This document shows positions 1 to 10,278 of a stretch of 64,000 bases of DNA, piece after piece. The notes beneath the pieces were generated by a model. That model saw nothing but the letters and a program-made list of their open reading frames with translations, made no database searches and was not told the origin of the DNA. Each line of letters starts with the position of its first letter. The stretch's first letter is position 1. Origin of the DNA: Arthrobacter sp. zg-Y919 (lineage in GTDB: Bacteria > Actinomycetota > Actinomycetes > Actinomycetales > Micrococcaceae); the NCBI RefSeq assembly GCF_030142045.1, contig NZ_CP126242.1, forward strand, positions 2,356,001 to 2,420,000, written 5' to 3'. The position numbers and the translations under genes are program-made.

Positions 1-895
1 TCAGTGCCTGGGCGCCCTCACGGGTGGCTGCCTGGCCGCCGATGATGTCAACGTGCGCGGCGGCGGGGTCCTTCTTGAGGCGGGCGATCATTTCCAGCAC
101 GCCGGCGCTGTGGCCGTTGGCTGTGTCGACGACGAGGATGTCGACGCCGGCTTCGACCATGGACATGGCCCGCTCGTAGCCGTCGCCGAAGAAGCCGATG
201 GCCGCACCGACACGCAGCCGGCCCTCGTCGTCCTTGGTCGCCAGCGGGTACTGCTCGGCCTTGTCGAAGTCCTTGACGGTGATCAGGCCCTGCAGCTTGC
301 CGGCGTCGTCCACCAACGGCAGCTTCTCGATCCGGTTCTTGCCCAGCAGCTCCATGGTCTCTTCGGCGCTGATGCCGACCCGGCCGGTGATGAGCGGCAT
401 GCGGGTCATGACCTCTTCGACCTTGCGGTTCGGGTAGTCCGAACGGGGAATGAAGCGGGTGTCGCGGTTGGTAACAATGCCCAGCAGCGTGTTGTCCGCG
501 TCAACCACCGGCAGCCCGGAGACCCGGAAATGCGCGCAGAGGTCGTCGAGTTCCAACAACGTGGCGTCGGGGGAAATCGTCACCGGGTTGGTGATCATGC
601 CGGATTCACTGCGCTTGACCCGGTCAACGTGTTCGGCCTGGTCGGCGATCGAAAGGTTGCGGTGGATGACGCCGAGGCCGCCCTGGCGGGCCATGGCGAT
701 CGCCATCCGGGATTCGGTCACGGTGTCCATCGCGGCGGAGAGCAGCGGGGTCTGAACCGTGATGCGTTTGGACAGCCGTGAGCTGGTGTCGGCTTCGGAA
801 GGGATAACATCCGTGGGGCCGGGCAGCAGGAGGACGTCGTCGTAGGTCAGGCCGACGAAGCCGAACGGATCATGTTCTGGGTACTGCTGGCTCAA
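1..895 (-). CDS. guaB: IMP dehydrogenase, 5' part only (runs off the window)
   Basis: This enzyme oxidises IMP to XMP with NAD+, the committed step of GMP synthesis in the cytosol. About 298 N-terminal residues are visible, against a usual total near 500. The N-terminal barrel motifs LTYDDVLLLPG and SAAMDTVTE are present, followed by the paired CBS region (EEVMTRMPLITGR, KLPLVDDAGKLQGLITVKD) and DILVVDTANGHS. The catalytic Cys loop lies beyond the window edge. The start is a TTG at 895, chosen because AGAGG lies just upstream and the next residues (SQQYPEHDPFGFVGLTYDD) match the family. The identification is secure. Confidence 0.95.
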   Translation of the reverse strand, partial: MSQQYPEHDPFGFVGLTYDDVLLLPGPTDVIPSEADTSSRLSKRITVQTPLLSAAMDTVTESRMAIAMARQGGLGVIHRNLSIADQAEHVDRVKRSESGMITNPVTISPDATLLELDDLCAHFRVSGLPVVDADNTLLGIVTNRDTRFIPRSDYPNRKVEEVMTRMPLITGRVGISAEETMELLGKNRIEKLPLVDDAGKLQGLITVKDFDKAEQYPLATKDDEGRLRVGAAIGFFGDGYERAMSMVEAGVDILVVDTANGHSAGVLEMIARLKKDPAAAHVDIIGGQAATREGAQAL

Positions 896-1035
896 AGCTG
901 CGCCTCTTTCGGGGGGACGAGAGGAAGGAGAAGGCCCGTTTTAGCCTGCACCTATCGTAAAACGAAAGGGCGCCTACCCCTATTCCATCCCGAAGGTATT
1001 CACCGCCTGTGAGAGACGCCACGGGAAATGCACAA

Positions 1036-1073
1036 GGCCCCGCCTCCGGAAGCAGTTTCCGGAAGACGGGGCC
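1036..1073 (-). terminator. hairpin after groL
   Basis: An interrupted stem lies 37-74 bases beyond the groL stop. The outer arms are GGCCCCG and CGGGGCC, the inner arms are TCCGGAA and TTCCGGA, and the loop has five bases. The tail has few Ts, so it is a GC-rich terminator or 3' stabiliser. The remaining spacer up to guaB (896-1035) shows no gene and must hold the guaB promoter, which I cannot place firmly. Confidence 0.6.
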
Positions 1074-1109
1074 CAGGATGCGTTCCGCACTGATATGTGC
1101 GGTCAGCGG

Positions 1110-3093
<1,984 letters not shown>

Positions 3094-3187
3094 TCGGGCT
3101 CTCCTTTGCGTAGTTTCTAACGGAATGGGGCCGTTGGTCTGGCGCTGGCCGTCGTCGCGGTGCCGGTTCGCGCTTTCCCTTCGGGAG

Positions 3188-3214
3188 TTAGCACCCTCAC
3201 GTGCGGAGTGCTAA
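3188..3214 (-). promoter_or_regulatory. CIRCE operator, proximal copy
   Basis: TTAGCACCC and GAGTGCTAA are separated by nine bases. This is the CIRCE consensus (TTAGCACTC-N9-GAGTGCTAA) with one mismatch. It lies just downstream of the -10 element of the groES promoter, where HrcA would block initiation. Confidence 0.93.
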
Positions 3215-3219
3215 CTCAG

Positions 3220-3248
3220 ACTTTATGCAACGGTTAGCACTCGGTCAA
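3220..3248 (-). promoter_or_regulatory. groES-groL promoter
   Basis: On the minus strand the -35 hexamer TTGACC (3243-3248) and the -10 hexamer TAAAGT (3220-3225) are 17 bases apart, the ideal spacing for the housekeeping sigma factor. The -35 lies inside the distal CIRCE spacer, and the proximal CIRCE begins six bases after the -10. Confidence 0.85.
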
Positions 3249-3260
3249 GGCGAGTGCCAG
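3234..3260 (-). promoter_or_regulatory. CIRCE operator, distal copy
   Basis: TTAGCACTC and GAGTGCCAG are separated by nine bases. The left half matches the CIRCE consensus exactly and the right half differs at the last two positions. It covers the -35 element of the groES promoter, so the promoter is flanked by two HrcA sites. Confidence 0.85.
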
Positions 3261-3325
3261 CGAGTAGCGCAAACAGCGGGGCCCTCCCCTGCCTGCCGGG
3301 GCGCCCCCGCCGAAGGGGGATTTGC

Positions 3326-3344
3326 TTAGGTTTACCTCACCGGG
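3326..3344 (+). promoter_or_regulatory. DtxR/IdeR-like iron box
   Basis: The sequence TTAGGTTTACCTCACCGGG resembles the actinobacterial iron-box consensus TTAGGTTAGGCTAACCTAA, with a strong left half and a weaker right half. It lies about 85 bases before the start of a siderophore-binding lipoprotein gene. This is where an Fe(II)-loaded DtxR-family repressor would be expected to act. Context raises the confidence; the match alone is moderate. Confidence 0.6.
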
Positions 3345-3428
3345 ATAGTTTTCATCTGCGCGCACCATTAGAAAACATTTCTGTGACCTAATCCCCGGAT
3401 AGGCACATCGACTCTCACCGGAGCCCCC

Positions 3429-4376
3429 ATGATCATCAAGTCCCGCCTGCTGGCCGGAACCGCCCTTGTGTCCCTCCTCGCGCTCAGCGCCTGCTCCACC
3501 GAAGCAGCAGACGCCAATGCCGACGCCGAGTCGACCCAGGCCTCGACGGTGACGGTCGAGCACGCACAGGGAAGCACCGACGTACCGGTGAACCCGGAGA
3601 CCGTCTACACGTTCGACCTCGGTGCCCTCGACACGATGGATGCCCTCGACATTGACGTCGACGGCGTGCCCGCCGCCAATTTCCCCGAGAGCCTGTCCCA
3701 GTACGGTGCCGAGGAGATCACGAAGATCGGCAGCATGAAGGAGCCGGACTTCGAGGCGATCAACGCCGGCGCCCCCGACCTGATCATCATTTCCGGCCGG
3801 GTTGCCGACTCCTATGAGGAACTGAGCAAGATTGCTCCCACCATTGACCTGAGCGTCGACAACGCCGATGCCTGGAACTCCTTCAAGAAGAACACCCAGA
3901 CCCTGGGCAGCATCTTCGATAAGGAAGATCTGGTCGAAGAAAAGCTGGATGCCCTCGAGGGCAAGGTCGAGGACACCAAGGAACTGGCGGCCGACGCCGG
4001 CAACGGCCTGATCGTGATGACCAGCGGCGGGGAAATGACTGCCTACGGCGCCGGTTCGCGCTTCGGCATCATCCACGACGTCCTCGGCGTGACACCCGCA
4101 GCCGAGGTCAAGTCCGAAGGAACCCACGGCGAGTCGGTTTCCTTCAACTACATTGCAGACACCAATCCGGACCACCTGTTCGTGATCGACCGCGACGTTG
4201 CCGTCGGCACCTCCGGTGAAGCCGCCTCCGCAGTGCTGGACAACGGGCTGGTCAAGAGCACCAACGCTTCCCGGAACGGCAAGATCGTTCCGCTGGATTC
4301 CGCCAGCTGGTACCTGGTCGGATACGGCCTGAACAACGTGGACACCATGGTTAACACCGTCCACGACGCTCTCTAA
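3429..4376 (+). CDS. siderophore ABC transporter substrate-binding lipoprotein (FatB/YclQ-like)
   Basis: This protein captures a ferric siderophore outside the membrane and delivers it to the permease pair encoded downstream. Its 315 residues start with a lipoprotein signal peptide whose lipobox LSAC gives the lipidated Cys22. The mature protein is a periplasmic-binding-protein-type-III fold (class of FatB, CeuE, YclQ), with motifs such as NPETVYTFDLGALDTMDALD and EPDFEAINAGAPDLIIISGR. It is the first gene of a four-gene importer operon with the same order as yclQ/N/O/P-type systems. Control by iron is predicted from the upstream box. The exact siderophore cannot be read from the sequence. 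Confidence 0.88.
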   Translation: MIIKSRLLAGTALVSLLALSACSTEAADANADAESTQASTVTVEHAQGSTDVPVNPETVYTFDLGALDTMDALDIDVDGVPAANFPESLSQYGAEEITKIGSMKEPDFEAINAGAPDLIIISGRVADSYEELSKIAPTIDLSVDNADAWNSFKKNTQTLGSIFDKEDLVEEKLDALEGKVEDTKELAADAGNGLIVMTSGGEMTAYGAGSRFGIIHDVLGVTPAAEVKSEGTHGESVSFNYIADTNPDHLFVIDRDVAVGTSGEAASAVLDNGLVKSTNASRNGKIVPLDSASWYLVGYGLNNVDTMVNTVHDAL

Positions 4377-4389
4377 CCGCACCTCTGCG

Positions 4390-4426
4390 CTCCGCTGCCC
4401 GGAACCTGCTGTTCCGGGCAGCGGAG
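4390..4426 (+). other. intercistronic stem-loop within the iron-import operon
   Basis: A perfect 15-bp stem (4390-4404 with 4412-4426) and 7-base loop sit between the binding-protein gene and the first permease gene. The right arm contains most of the GGAGG at 4423-4427 that could serve as the permease ribosome site. It may act as a partial terminator or 3' mRNA stabiliser, so that the binding protein is made in excess over the permeases, and it may also mask that ribosome site. Confidence 0.7.
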
Positions 4427-4441
4427 GAACTGGATATCCCC

Positions 4442-5482
4442 ATGACGGTCCCCTCCACGCCGGTGCCTGCACCGGCTCCTGCCTCCGCCGCCGCTCCCCC
4501 GGAACGGCGGCGCCTTGTGCGTTCAACCGCCGCGCTGGTACTGGGGGTCTGCGCCGTCGTCGTGCTGGCCGCCGTCAGCCTTTTCGTAGGGGTTGGGGAC
4601 CTTTCCCTGGCCTCGCTGCTGGCCGGGGATCCCACCACGGCCATGCTGTTCTGGGTCAGCCAGCTCCCCCGCACGCTGAGTATTGTCCTGGCGGGCATGG
4701 CCCTGAGCGTGGCCGGCCTGATCATGCAGCTGATGGCCCGGAACAAGTTTGTGGAACCGTCCACCGTCGGGACGGTGGAATCGGCGCAGCTGGGAATCCT
4801 CGCGGTGACCGTGCTGCTGCCGGGCGCGTCCATGTTCCTGAAGATGTCCACCGCCTCCGTCTTTGCCGCCGCCGGAACCGCCCTCTTCCTGCTTATCCTG
4901 CGCCGGATCCCGCTGCGCAACACCCTGATCGTTCCGCTCGTGGGCATCATGCTCGGCGGCGTGATTTCCGCCGTCACCACCTTCTTTGCCTACCGCACGG
5001 ACCTGCTGCAAACCCTGAACAGCTGGATGATCGGGGATTTCTCCGGCGTCCTGCGCGGCCGGTATGAGCTGCTCTGGATCGTGGGGGCCCTGACGGTGAT
5101 CGGCTACCTCGCGGCGGACCGGTTTACCGTCGCGGGCATGGGGCAGGACTTCACCACCAACCTCGGGTTGAACTACAACCGGGTGATGGCCCTTGGGCTC
5201 GTCATCGTCTCCCTGATCAGCGCCGTCGTCGTGGTCAGCGTTGGTTCCATCCCCTTCCTCGGGCTGATTGTGCCCAACCTGGTGTCCCTGCTGATCGGCG
5301 ACAACGTCCGCCGGGCGGTGCCCTGGGTCGCCGTCTTCGGGGCGGGCTTCGTCCTGCTGTGCGACATCATCGGGCGCACCATCCGCTACCCGTATGAAAT
5401 CCCGGTGGGTGTTGTGGTCTCGGCCGTCGGCAGCGTCATCTTCCTGTACCTCCTCCTGCGTAAGCGCGGTTCCCATGCCTGA
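4442..5482 (+). CDS. iron-siderophore ABC transporter permease 1 (FatD/YclN-like)
   Basis: This is one half of the membrane channel for ferric siderophore import, in the FecCD/BtuC family. It has 346 residues, with a Pro/Ala-rich cytosolic N-terminus and about nine hydrophobic segments. Family motifs include QLPRTLSIVLAGMALSVAGLIMQ near the N-terminus and the coupling region VGSIPFLGLIVPNLVSLLIG. GGAGG at 4423-4427 is a rather distant ribosome site (14 bases). The gene overlaps the next permease by 8 bases, indicating translational coupling. Confidence 0.88.
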   Translation: MTVPSTPVPAPAPASAAAPPERRRLVRSTAALVLGVCAVVVLAAVSLFVGVGDLSLASLLAGDPTTAMLFWVSQLPRTLSIVLAGMALSVAGLIMQLMARNKFVEPSTVGTVESAQLGILAVTVLLPGASMFLKMSTASVFAAAGTALFLLILRRIPLRNTLIVPLVGIMLGGVISAVTTFFAYRTDLLQTLNSWMIGDFSGVLRGRYELLWIVGALTVIGYLAADRFTVAGMGQDFTTNLGLNYNRVMALGLVIVSLISAVVVVSVGSIPFLGLIVPNLVSLLIGDNVRRAVPWVAVFGAGFVLLCDIIGRTIRYPYEIPVGVVVSAVGSVIFLYLLLRKRGSHA

Positions 5483-6491
5483 CACCTCCACCAGCGCGCT
5501 GCCCGCCGCACTCACCCGGCACCGCGGCCGGCCGGTCCGGACCGTCCCCGCAAAGTTCTGGATCATCGCCCTCGGGATCACCGCGGCCGCTTTGGTTGCG
5601 GTTTTTATGACCATTGAGCTGCGCGGCAACCTCGGCTATGCGCTGCCCCGGCGGGCCGTCAAGGTCGGGTCCATGATCCTGGTGGCCTACGCCGTGGGTG
5701 TCTCGACGGTCCTGTTCCAGACAGTCACCGCCAACCGGATCCTGACGCCGTCGATCATGGGTTTTGATGCCCTGTATGTGCTGATCCAGACCGTCCTCGT
5801 GTTTGCCCTGGGCGGTGGGACGCTGCTGTCCCTCGGCGCTCCGGTGCGGTTCTGCGTGGAAGTGCTCCTGATGGTGGGTTTCTCCTTCCTGCTGTACCGC
5901 TGGCTGTTTACCGGCGGCGGGAAGTCCCTGCACCTGATGCTGCTGGTGGGGATTGTCTTCGGCACCATGTTCCGCGGCTTCTCCTCGCTGCTGCAGCGGC
6001 TGATCGACCCGAGCGAGTTCATCATCCTGCAGGACCTGTTCTTCGCCAGCTTCAACAATGTCGATGCGGCCCTGCTGGGCTATTCAGCGGCCGCCGTCGC
6101 GGTAGTCAGCGCCGTTGCCTGGCGGATGCGCCATTCCTTCGACGTCCTGGCCCTGGGCCGCGAAACCGCTGTGAACCTGGGCGTGGACCACAAACGGGCA
6201 GTCACCGCCACGCTGATCATCTGCTCCGTGCTCGTCGCAGTGTCCACCGCGCTCGTGGGTCCCGTGACCTTCTTCGGCCTGCTGGTGGCCTCGCTGGCCT
6301 ACCAGCTCTGCACCAAGTTCCGGCACGCCGCGGTGCTGCCGATCGCCGTCCTGCTGGGAATCATCGCCCTGGTGGGCGGGCAGCTGGTGCTGGAACGGAT
6401 TTTCGACTTCGACACTGCCCTGAGCATTGTCATCGAGTTCGTCGGCGGCATCGTGTTCCTCATCCTGCTGCTGAGGGGTTCGGTCCGATGA
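5475..6491 (+). CDS. iron-siderophore ABC transporter permease 2 (FatC/YclO-like)
   Basis: This is the second FecCD-family half of the import channel. The ATG at 5475 is preferred over an in-frame ATG at 5394 because it overlaps the preceding gene by only 8 bases and gives 338 residues, the usual length. The protein has a short hydrophilic N-terminus followed by many hydrophobic segments. It carries the family block TANRILTPSIMGFDALYVL and a C-terminal coupling region (VGPVTFFGLLVASLAYQL). It works as a heterodimer with the upstream permease. Confidence 0.88.
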   Translation: MPDTSTSALPAALTRHRGRPVRTVPAKFWIIALGITAAALVAVFMTIELRGNLGYALPRRAVKVGSMILVAYAVGVSTVLFQTVTANRILTPSIMGFDALYVLIQTVLVFALGGGTLLSLGAPVRFCVEVLLMVGFSFLLYRWLFTGGGKSLHLMLLVGIVFGTMFRGFSSLLQRLIDPSEFIILQDLFFASFNNVDAALLGYSAAAVAVVSAVAWRMRHSFDVLALGRETAVNLGVDHKRAVTATLIICSVLVAVSTALVGPVTFFGLLVASLAYQLCTKFRHAAVLPIAVLLGIIALVGGQLVLERIFDFDTALSIVIEFVGGIVFLILLLRGSVR

Positions 6492-6528
6492 CTGAGTCCC
6501 GCCTGCGCCATCCGAAAGGCCCTGCCTC

Positions 6529-7287
6529 ATGATTTCCGTCAACGGCGCCACCAAACGCTACTCCTCCACCGTCGTCGTGGACGGGGTGAGCTGCGAGCTC
6601 AAGGAAGGCGGCATCACCTCGATCATCGGACCCAACGGCGCGGGCAAGTCGACACTGCTCTCCATGATCAGCCGCCTGCTGCCTCTGGATTCCGGCACGG
6701 TCACCGTGGACGGGCTCGACGTCGTTTCCACCCCGGGCCGGGACCTGGCGCGGAAGATGGCGATCCTGCGCCAGGACAACCAGCTCACCGTCCGGCTGAC
6801 AGTCCGCGACCTCGTGGGCTTCGGCCGCTACCCGCACAACGGCGGCCGCCCCGGCCCGGAGGACAAAGTCCGCATTGACCAGGCCATGGCCTACCTGGAC
6901 CTGTCCGAGCTGGCGGACAGGTTCGTGGACGAACTCTCCGGCGGACAGCGCCAGCGGGCGTTCATTGCGATGGTGCTGGCGCAGGACACGGATTACCTGC
7001 TGCTCGACGAGCCGCTGAACAACCTGGATATGAAGCACTCGGTGGAAATGATGCGGCTACTGCGCCGGCTCACCGACGATTTCGGGAAGACCGTGGTCCT
7101 GGTCATCCACGACATCAACTTCGCCTCCTGCTATTCGGATGACATCATCGCGATGCGCGAGGGCCGCCTGATCCATCAGGGGCCGCCGGCCCGGATCATG
7201 CAGCCCGCGGTCCTGCGGGACATTTACGACATTGATATCCGCATTGAGGAAATCGACGGCAACCGGATCGGCGTCTACTTCGCCTGA
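6529..7287 (+). CDS. iron-siderophore ABC transporter ATP-binding protein (YclP/FepC-like)
   Basis: This cytosolic ATPase powers the siderophore importer. In 252 residues it shows Walker A GPNGAGKST (about residues 34-42), the Q-loop region ILRQDNQ, the signature LSGGQRQR, Walker B LLLDEPLNNLD and the switch His in VIHDINFA. Motif spacing fits the iron-siderophore ATPase class. It is the last gene of the operon, 37 bases after the second permease, with AAAGG about 10 bases before the ATG. A large hairpin lies downstream. Confidence 0.92.
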   Translation: MISVNGATKRYSSTVVVDGVSCELKEGGITSIIGPNGAGKSTLLSMISRLLPLDSGTVTVDGLDVVSTPGRDLARKMAILRQDNQLTVRLTVRDLVGFGRYPHNGGRPGPEDKVRIDQAMAYLDLSELADRFVDELSGGQRQRAFIAMVLAQDTDYLLLDEPLNNLDMKHSVEMMRLLRRLTDDFGKTVVLVIHDINFASCYSDDIIAMREGRLIHQGPPARIMQPAVLRDIYDIDIRIEEIDGNRIGVYFA

Positions 7288-7341
7288 CGGTCCTGCCGGG
7301 GCCACCCGGGGGGGGGCTGTTTGGCCATCCCCGCCCGGCCA

Positions 7342-7382
7342 CAGGCACAATCTGTACTGCCCGAGCGGGCAGTATGTGCCTG
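7342..7382. repeat. compound inverted repeat after the iron operon
   Basis: The inner arms are TACTGCCCG (7355-7363) and CGGGCAGTA (7366-7374) around AG. The outer arms are CAGGCACA (7342-7349) and TGTGCCTG (7375-7382), with a 5-base bulge on the left. It could end the importer transcript or act as an operator for the small gene at 7461. No T-tract follows, so a protein-binding site is possible. Confidence 0.65.
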
Positions 7383-7460
7383 GTGCATTGTGCCGTGCTG
7401 TCCGGCACTCCTAGGTTGGAATCCGTCGCACTTTTGCGGCCCTTCGGGGAAGGACCGGCC

Positions 7461-7760
7461 ATGGAGCCCAAACTGCGTGTCGGCATCCATTTTGACCTTG
7501 ATCGCCGCACGGCACGGCTGGAAGTCCGCGGCATGGTCACCGAGCAGAACTGCAGGGTGCTTTACGTGCTGGTGCGGAGGGCGAACAGCGCCCTTCCCGG
7601 CCTGACTGTGCTCCTGGACCTGCGCCGGGCGGCGGTGACGAAGGGTGCAATGGCCGGCCTGGTCCGCAGTTCGGAAACCGGGTTCCTGCCCGTGCCCGTC
7701 GTGCAGGTCAAGGGCGGGACACTGGCTCCCCGCCAGCTGAGCATCCTCGCTCCGGCCTGA
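7461..7760 (+). CDS. small protein of unknown function, STAS-like character
   Basis: I do not recognise a named family with certainty. The 99-residue product starts MEPKLRVGIHFDLDRRTARL and reads as alternating strands and helices, with a central hydrophobic strand (TVLLDLRRAAV) like the core of STAS-type anti-sigma antagonists. No phosphorylatable Ser motif of the usual DSSG type is seen. The ATG at 7461 is chosen because GGGGAAGGA lies 6-14 bases upstream; a longer frame from 7374 has no ribosome site and would start inside an inverted repeat. Third-position GC is high, which supports real coding. Confidence 0.6.
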   Translation: MEPKLRVGIHFDLDRRTARLEVRGMVTEQNCRVLYVLVRRANSALPGLTVLLDLRRAAVTKGAMAGLVRSSETGFLPVPVVQVKGGTLAPRQLSILAPA

Positions 7761-7801
7761 TCCGGGCACCCGGCCACCGCCCTGAGCTGTAATGGGGGCC
7801 C

Positions 7802-8956
7802 TTACGCGGAGGACCGGATCCCAGCCAACCGCTCCAAGGCCTCGGCCAGGACCTCCGGGGAACAGGCGAAGTTCAACCGGGCGAAGCCTGCACCCGCGCG
7901 CCCGAACCGCAGACCCGGTTCCAGTGCGACCCGCGCCTGGTCCATGGCAAGGGCGGCGGGATCCGCGTTCCAGCCCAACGCACGGAAATCGAGCCAGGCC
8001 AGGTAGCCTGCCGACGGCGGCCGGTACACCACGCCAGGCAATAGGTCGGCCAGCAGATCCCCCAGCAGCTGCCGGTTATCCGCCAGGGACGCCATGACTC
8101 CTGCCAGCCAGGGTCCGCCGTCGTTGTACGCGGCGGCCGAAGCGTGCAGGCCCAGGATGCTCGTCCGTGCGGAGACTTCCTCGGGCATGGAGGCCAGCAT
8201 CAGCCGGGTCCGGTCGCTTTGGGCCACCATGACGGCGCATTTGGTGCCCGCAATGTTCCACCCCTTGCTGGCCGCGGTGACGCAGATGCCGTACTCCCGG
8301 GCACTTTCCGACACGGTCAGGTACGGAGTGAAGGCCCCCGGTTCATAGGTAAGCGGGGCGTGGATTTCATCGCTGATCACTGCCACGCCGTACTGGGCCG
8401 AGAGGTCTGCGAGCGCCCGGAGGGTCTCGGCGGAGTGGACCAGCCCCAGCGGGTTGTGCGGGTTGCACAGCAGCAGGGCGTCCGCTCCGCGGGCAAAGGC
8501 CCGTTCAATCCCCGCCAGGTCCAACTGCCAGCCGTCGTCAGTGGGCAGGAGCGGCACTTCCACCACGGAGGCATCCGCTTCCACCGGCAGCTCAAAGAAC
8601 GGCGGGTAGACCGGCGGGGTGATGATGACGCTGCCGTCCACCGGCACCGCCTGCCGCAGGCACTCCACGATGCCCACGCTCACGTCCGTGGTGCTCCGGA
8701 CGTCCCCGGGAGCCACCATCCACCCCCAGGTGCGCCCGGCATACCCGGCGAATGCTTCCGCCACCGGCTCCGGTCCGGCGATATACCCCGTGTCGGAGGC
8801 CAGCACCCGGGCGATGATTGCCTGCTGCACCGGTTCCGCCAGCGGGTAGTCCATCTCCGCCACGAACAGTGGCAGCACGTCCTCCGGATAGGTCTGCCAT
8901 TTGAAGCTGGTCCGTGCCCTCAGCGCTGCCAGCGGCTCGGCGGCGATCTTCCTCAT
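7802..8956 (-). CDS. PLP-dependent aminotransferase of the MalY/PatB (cystathionine beta-lyase) family
   Basis: This is a fold-type I pyridoxal-phosphate enzyme, probably a C-S beta-lyase acting on cystathionine or related thioethers. The 384 residues include the N-terminal block PLFVAEMDYPLAEP, the cofactor-contacting LLCNPHNPLG, DEIHAPL, and the lysine motif TAASKGWNIAGTKCA, in which the Lys would form the internal aldimine. Members range from lyases to regulators such as MalY, so the substrate is not certain. It stands alone on the minus strand, divergent from the methyltransferase gene at 9010. Confidence 0.85.
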   Translation of the reverse strand: MRKIAAEPLAALRARTSFKWQTYPEDVLPLFVAEMDYPLAEPVQQAIIARVLASDTGYIAGPEPVAEAFAGYAGRTWGWMVAPGDVRSTTDVSVGIVECLRQAVPVDGSVIITPPVYPPFFELPVEADASVVEVPLLPTDDGWQLDLAGIERAFARGADALLLCNPHNPLGLVHSAETLRALADLSAQYGVAVISDEIHAPLTYEPGAFTPYLTVSESAREYGICVTAASKGWNIAGTKCAVMVAQSDRTRLMLASMPEEVSARTSILGLHASAAAYNDGGPWLAGVMASLADNRQLLGDLLADLLPGVVYRPPSAGYLAWLDFRALGWNADPAALAMDQARVALEPGLRFGRAGAGFARLNFACSPEVLAEALERLAGIRSSA

Positions 8957-9009
8957 GGCGCCAACCTACAGCTAACGCGGCGGGAGGCGGAACAACTAGG
9001 CTGGAGGGC

Positions 9010-10239
9010 ATGCCCGATACTTCCCTTGCACATGTTCTGACTCCCGAGGGATGGCAGCTGCTGAACTCGCTTCCCCCCTACCTCGAGTCCGAATCCCTGA
9101 AACTCAACACCGACCTGCGCAAGGCCGGGCACTCCTCCGAGCTGGTGGCGGCCGTCCTGACCCAGGCGAAACTGAGGATGAAGGCCCGGGGCAAGTTCGG
9201 GCCGTTCGCCGAGCACATGGTCTTTACCTCTCCCGGCCTGGAGCAGGCCACCCGGCTGAATGTGGCTGCCCTGCATGCCCGCCGCTTCCAGGACGCCGGA
9301 CTGGAAAAGGTTGCGGACCTTGGCTGCGGGATCGGTGCCGATTCCCTGGCGCTGGCCACCCTCGACCGGCAGGTGACCGCCGTCGAGCTCGATGAGATCA
9401 CAGCGGCGGCCGCCACCATCAACCTCATGCCCTGGCCGGAGGCAACTGTGGTCCAGGGCAGGGCGGAGGAATTCGACCTGTCGGGGTTCGACGGCGTCTG
9501 GCTGGACCCGGCACGGAGGACCACCTCGACGTCGGGCACCACCCGCATCTTCGACCCGGAGGCGTTCTCCCCTCCCCTGTCCTTTGTGGAGTCCCTGGCC
9601 GATTCCGGCCTGCCCGTTGGCGTCAAGATGGGCCCCGGCATCCCGCACGAGGCGCTGCCGGCCGGCTGCGAGGCGCAGTGGGTGTCGGTGGACGGGGACG
9701 TCACCGAGGCAACCCTGTGGTTCAATTCCCTGCGCCGCGACGGCGTCCGGCGGGCCGCCCTGGTGATCGGGTCCGGGGGCGCGGCGGAACTGACCTCACC
9801 GGTGGACTACGACGCCGGTGCGCAGGACGTCACCATGGGGCCTGCGGAGGGATACCTGTATGAACCCGACGGCGCCGTGATCCGCGCCGGCCTGGTGGCC
9901 GACGTCGCTGCCACCCTGGACGGGCACCTCCTGGATCCCCACATTGCCTACATCTGCGCACCGGAACTGCGCGAGACGCCCTTCGCCCGCGCCTACCGGA
10001 TCCTCGAAGTGCGCCCGTACAACGTCAAGGCACTCAAGGCCTGGGTCCGGGAAAACCGCATCGGGGTCCTGGACATCAAAAAGCGGGGAATGTCCGTGAC
10101 CCCGGAGGAGCTGCGCAAGGCCCTGCTCACCGGCTCCGGCAAGGGGGGAAACAAGGGCGAAAACAAAGCCACGCTGGTCCTCACCCGGATCGGCGAGGAC
10201 CGCGTGGCCCTGGTGGTGGAACCGGTTCCTTCCGCCTAG
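9010..10239 (+). CDS. class I SAM-dependent methyltransferase with C-terminal THUMP-like domain
   Basis: This is predicted to be a nucleic-acid (probably RNA) methyltransferase. Of 409 residues, the first 90 are helical. The SAM site VADLGCGIGADSLALA follows near residues 100-115, with the acidic strand end VTAVELDE and the catalytic-type motif WLDPARR. The last 100 residues form the THUMP-like module seen in this actinobacterial family (RILEVRPYNVKALKAWVREN). The ATG at 9010 is used because GGAGGG lies 4-9 bases upstream; an in-frame ATG at 8914 lies inside the divergent gene. The target is unknown. Confidence 0.82.
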   Translation: MPDTSLAHVLTPEGWQLLNSLPPYLESESLKLNTDLRKAGHSSELVAAVLTQAKLRMKARGKFGPFAEHMVFTSPGLEQATRLNVAALHARRFQDAGLEKVADLGCGIGADSLALATLDRQVTAVELDEITAAAATINLMPWPEATVVQGRAEEFDLSGFDGVWLDPARRTTSTSGTTRIFDPEAFSPPLSFVESLADSGLPVGVKMGPGIPHEALPAGCEAQWVSVDGDVTEATLWFNSLRRDGVRRAALVIGSGGAAELTSPVDYDAGAQDVTMGPAEGYLYEPDGAVIRAGLVADVAATLDGHLLDPHIAYICAPELRETPFARAYRILEVRPYNVKALKAWVRENRIGVLDIKKRGMSVTPEELRKALLTGSGKGGNKGENKATLVLTRIGEDRVALVVEPVPSA

Positions 10240-10278
10240 GCGGCGCGGTGAACGGCCGGCCGGCTCCCGGAAACCGGG

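Noticed and set aside
7374..7460. Upstream extension of the small STAS-like gene
   Set aside because: The ATG at 7374 lies in the inverted repeat and has no ribosome site, while the ATG at 7461 has a good one.
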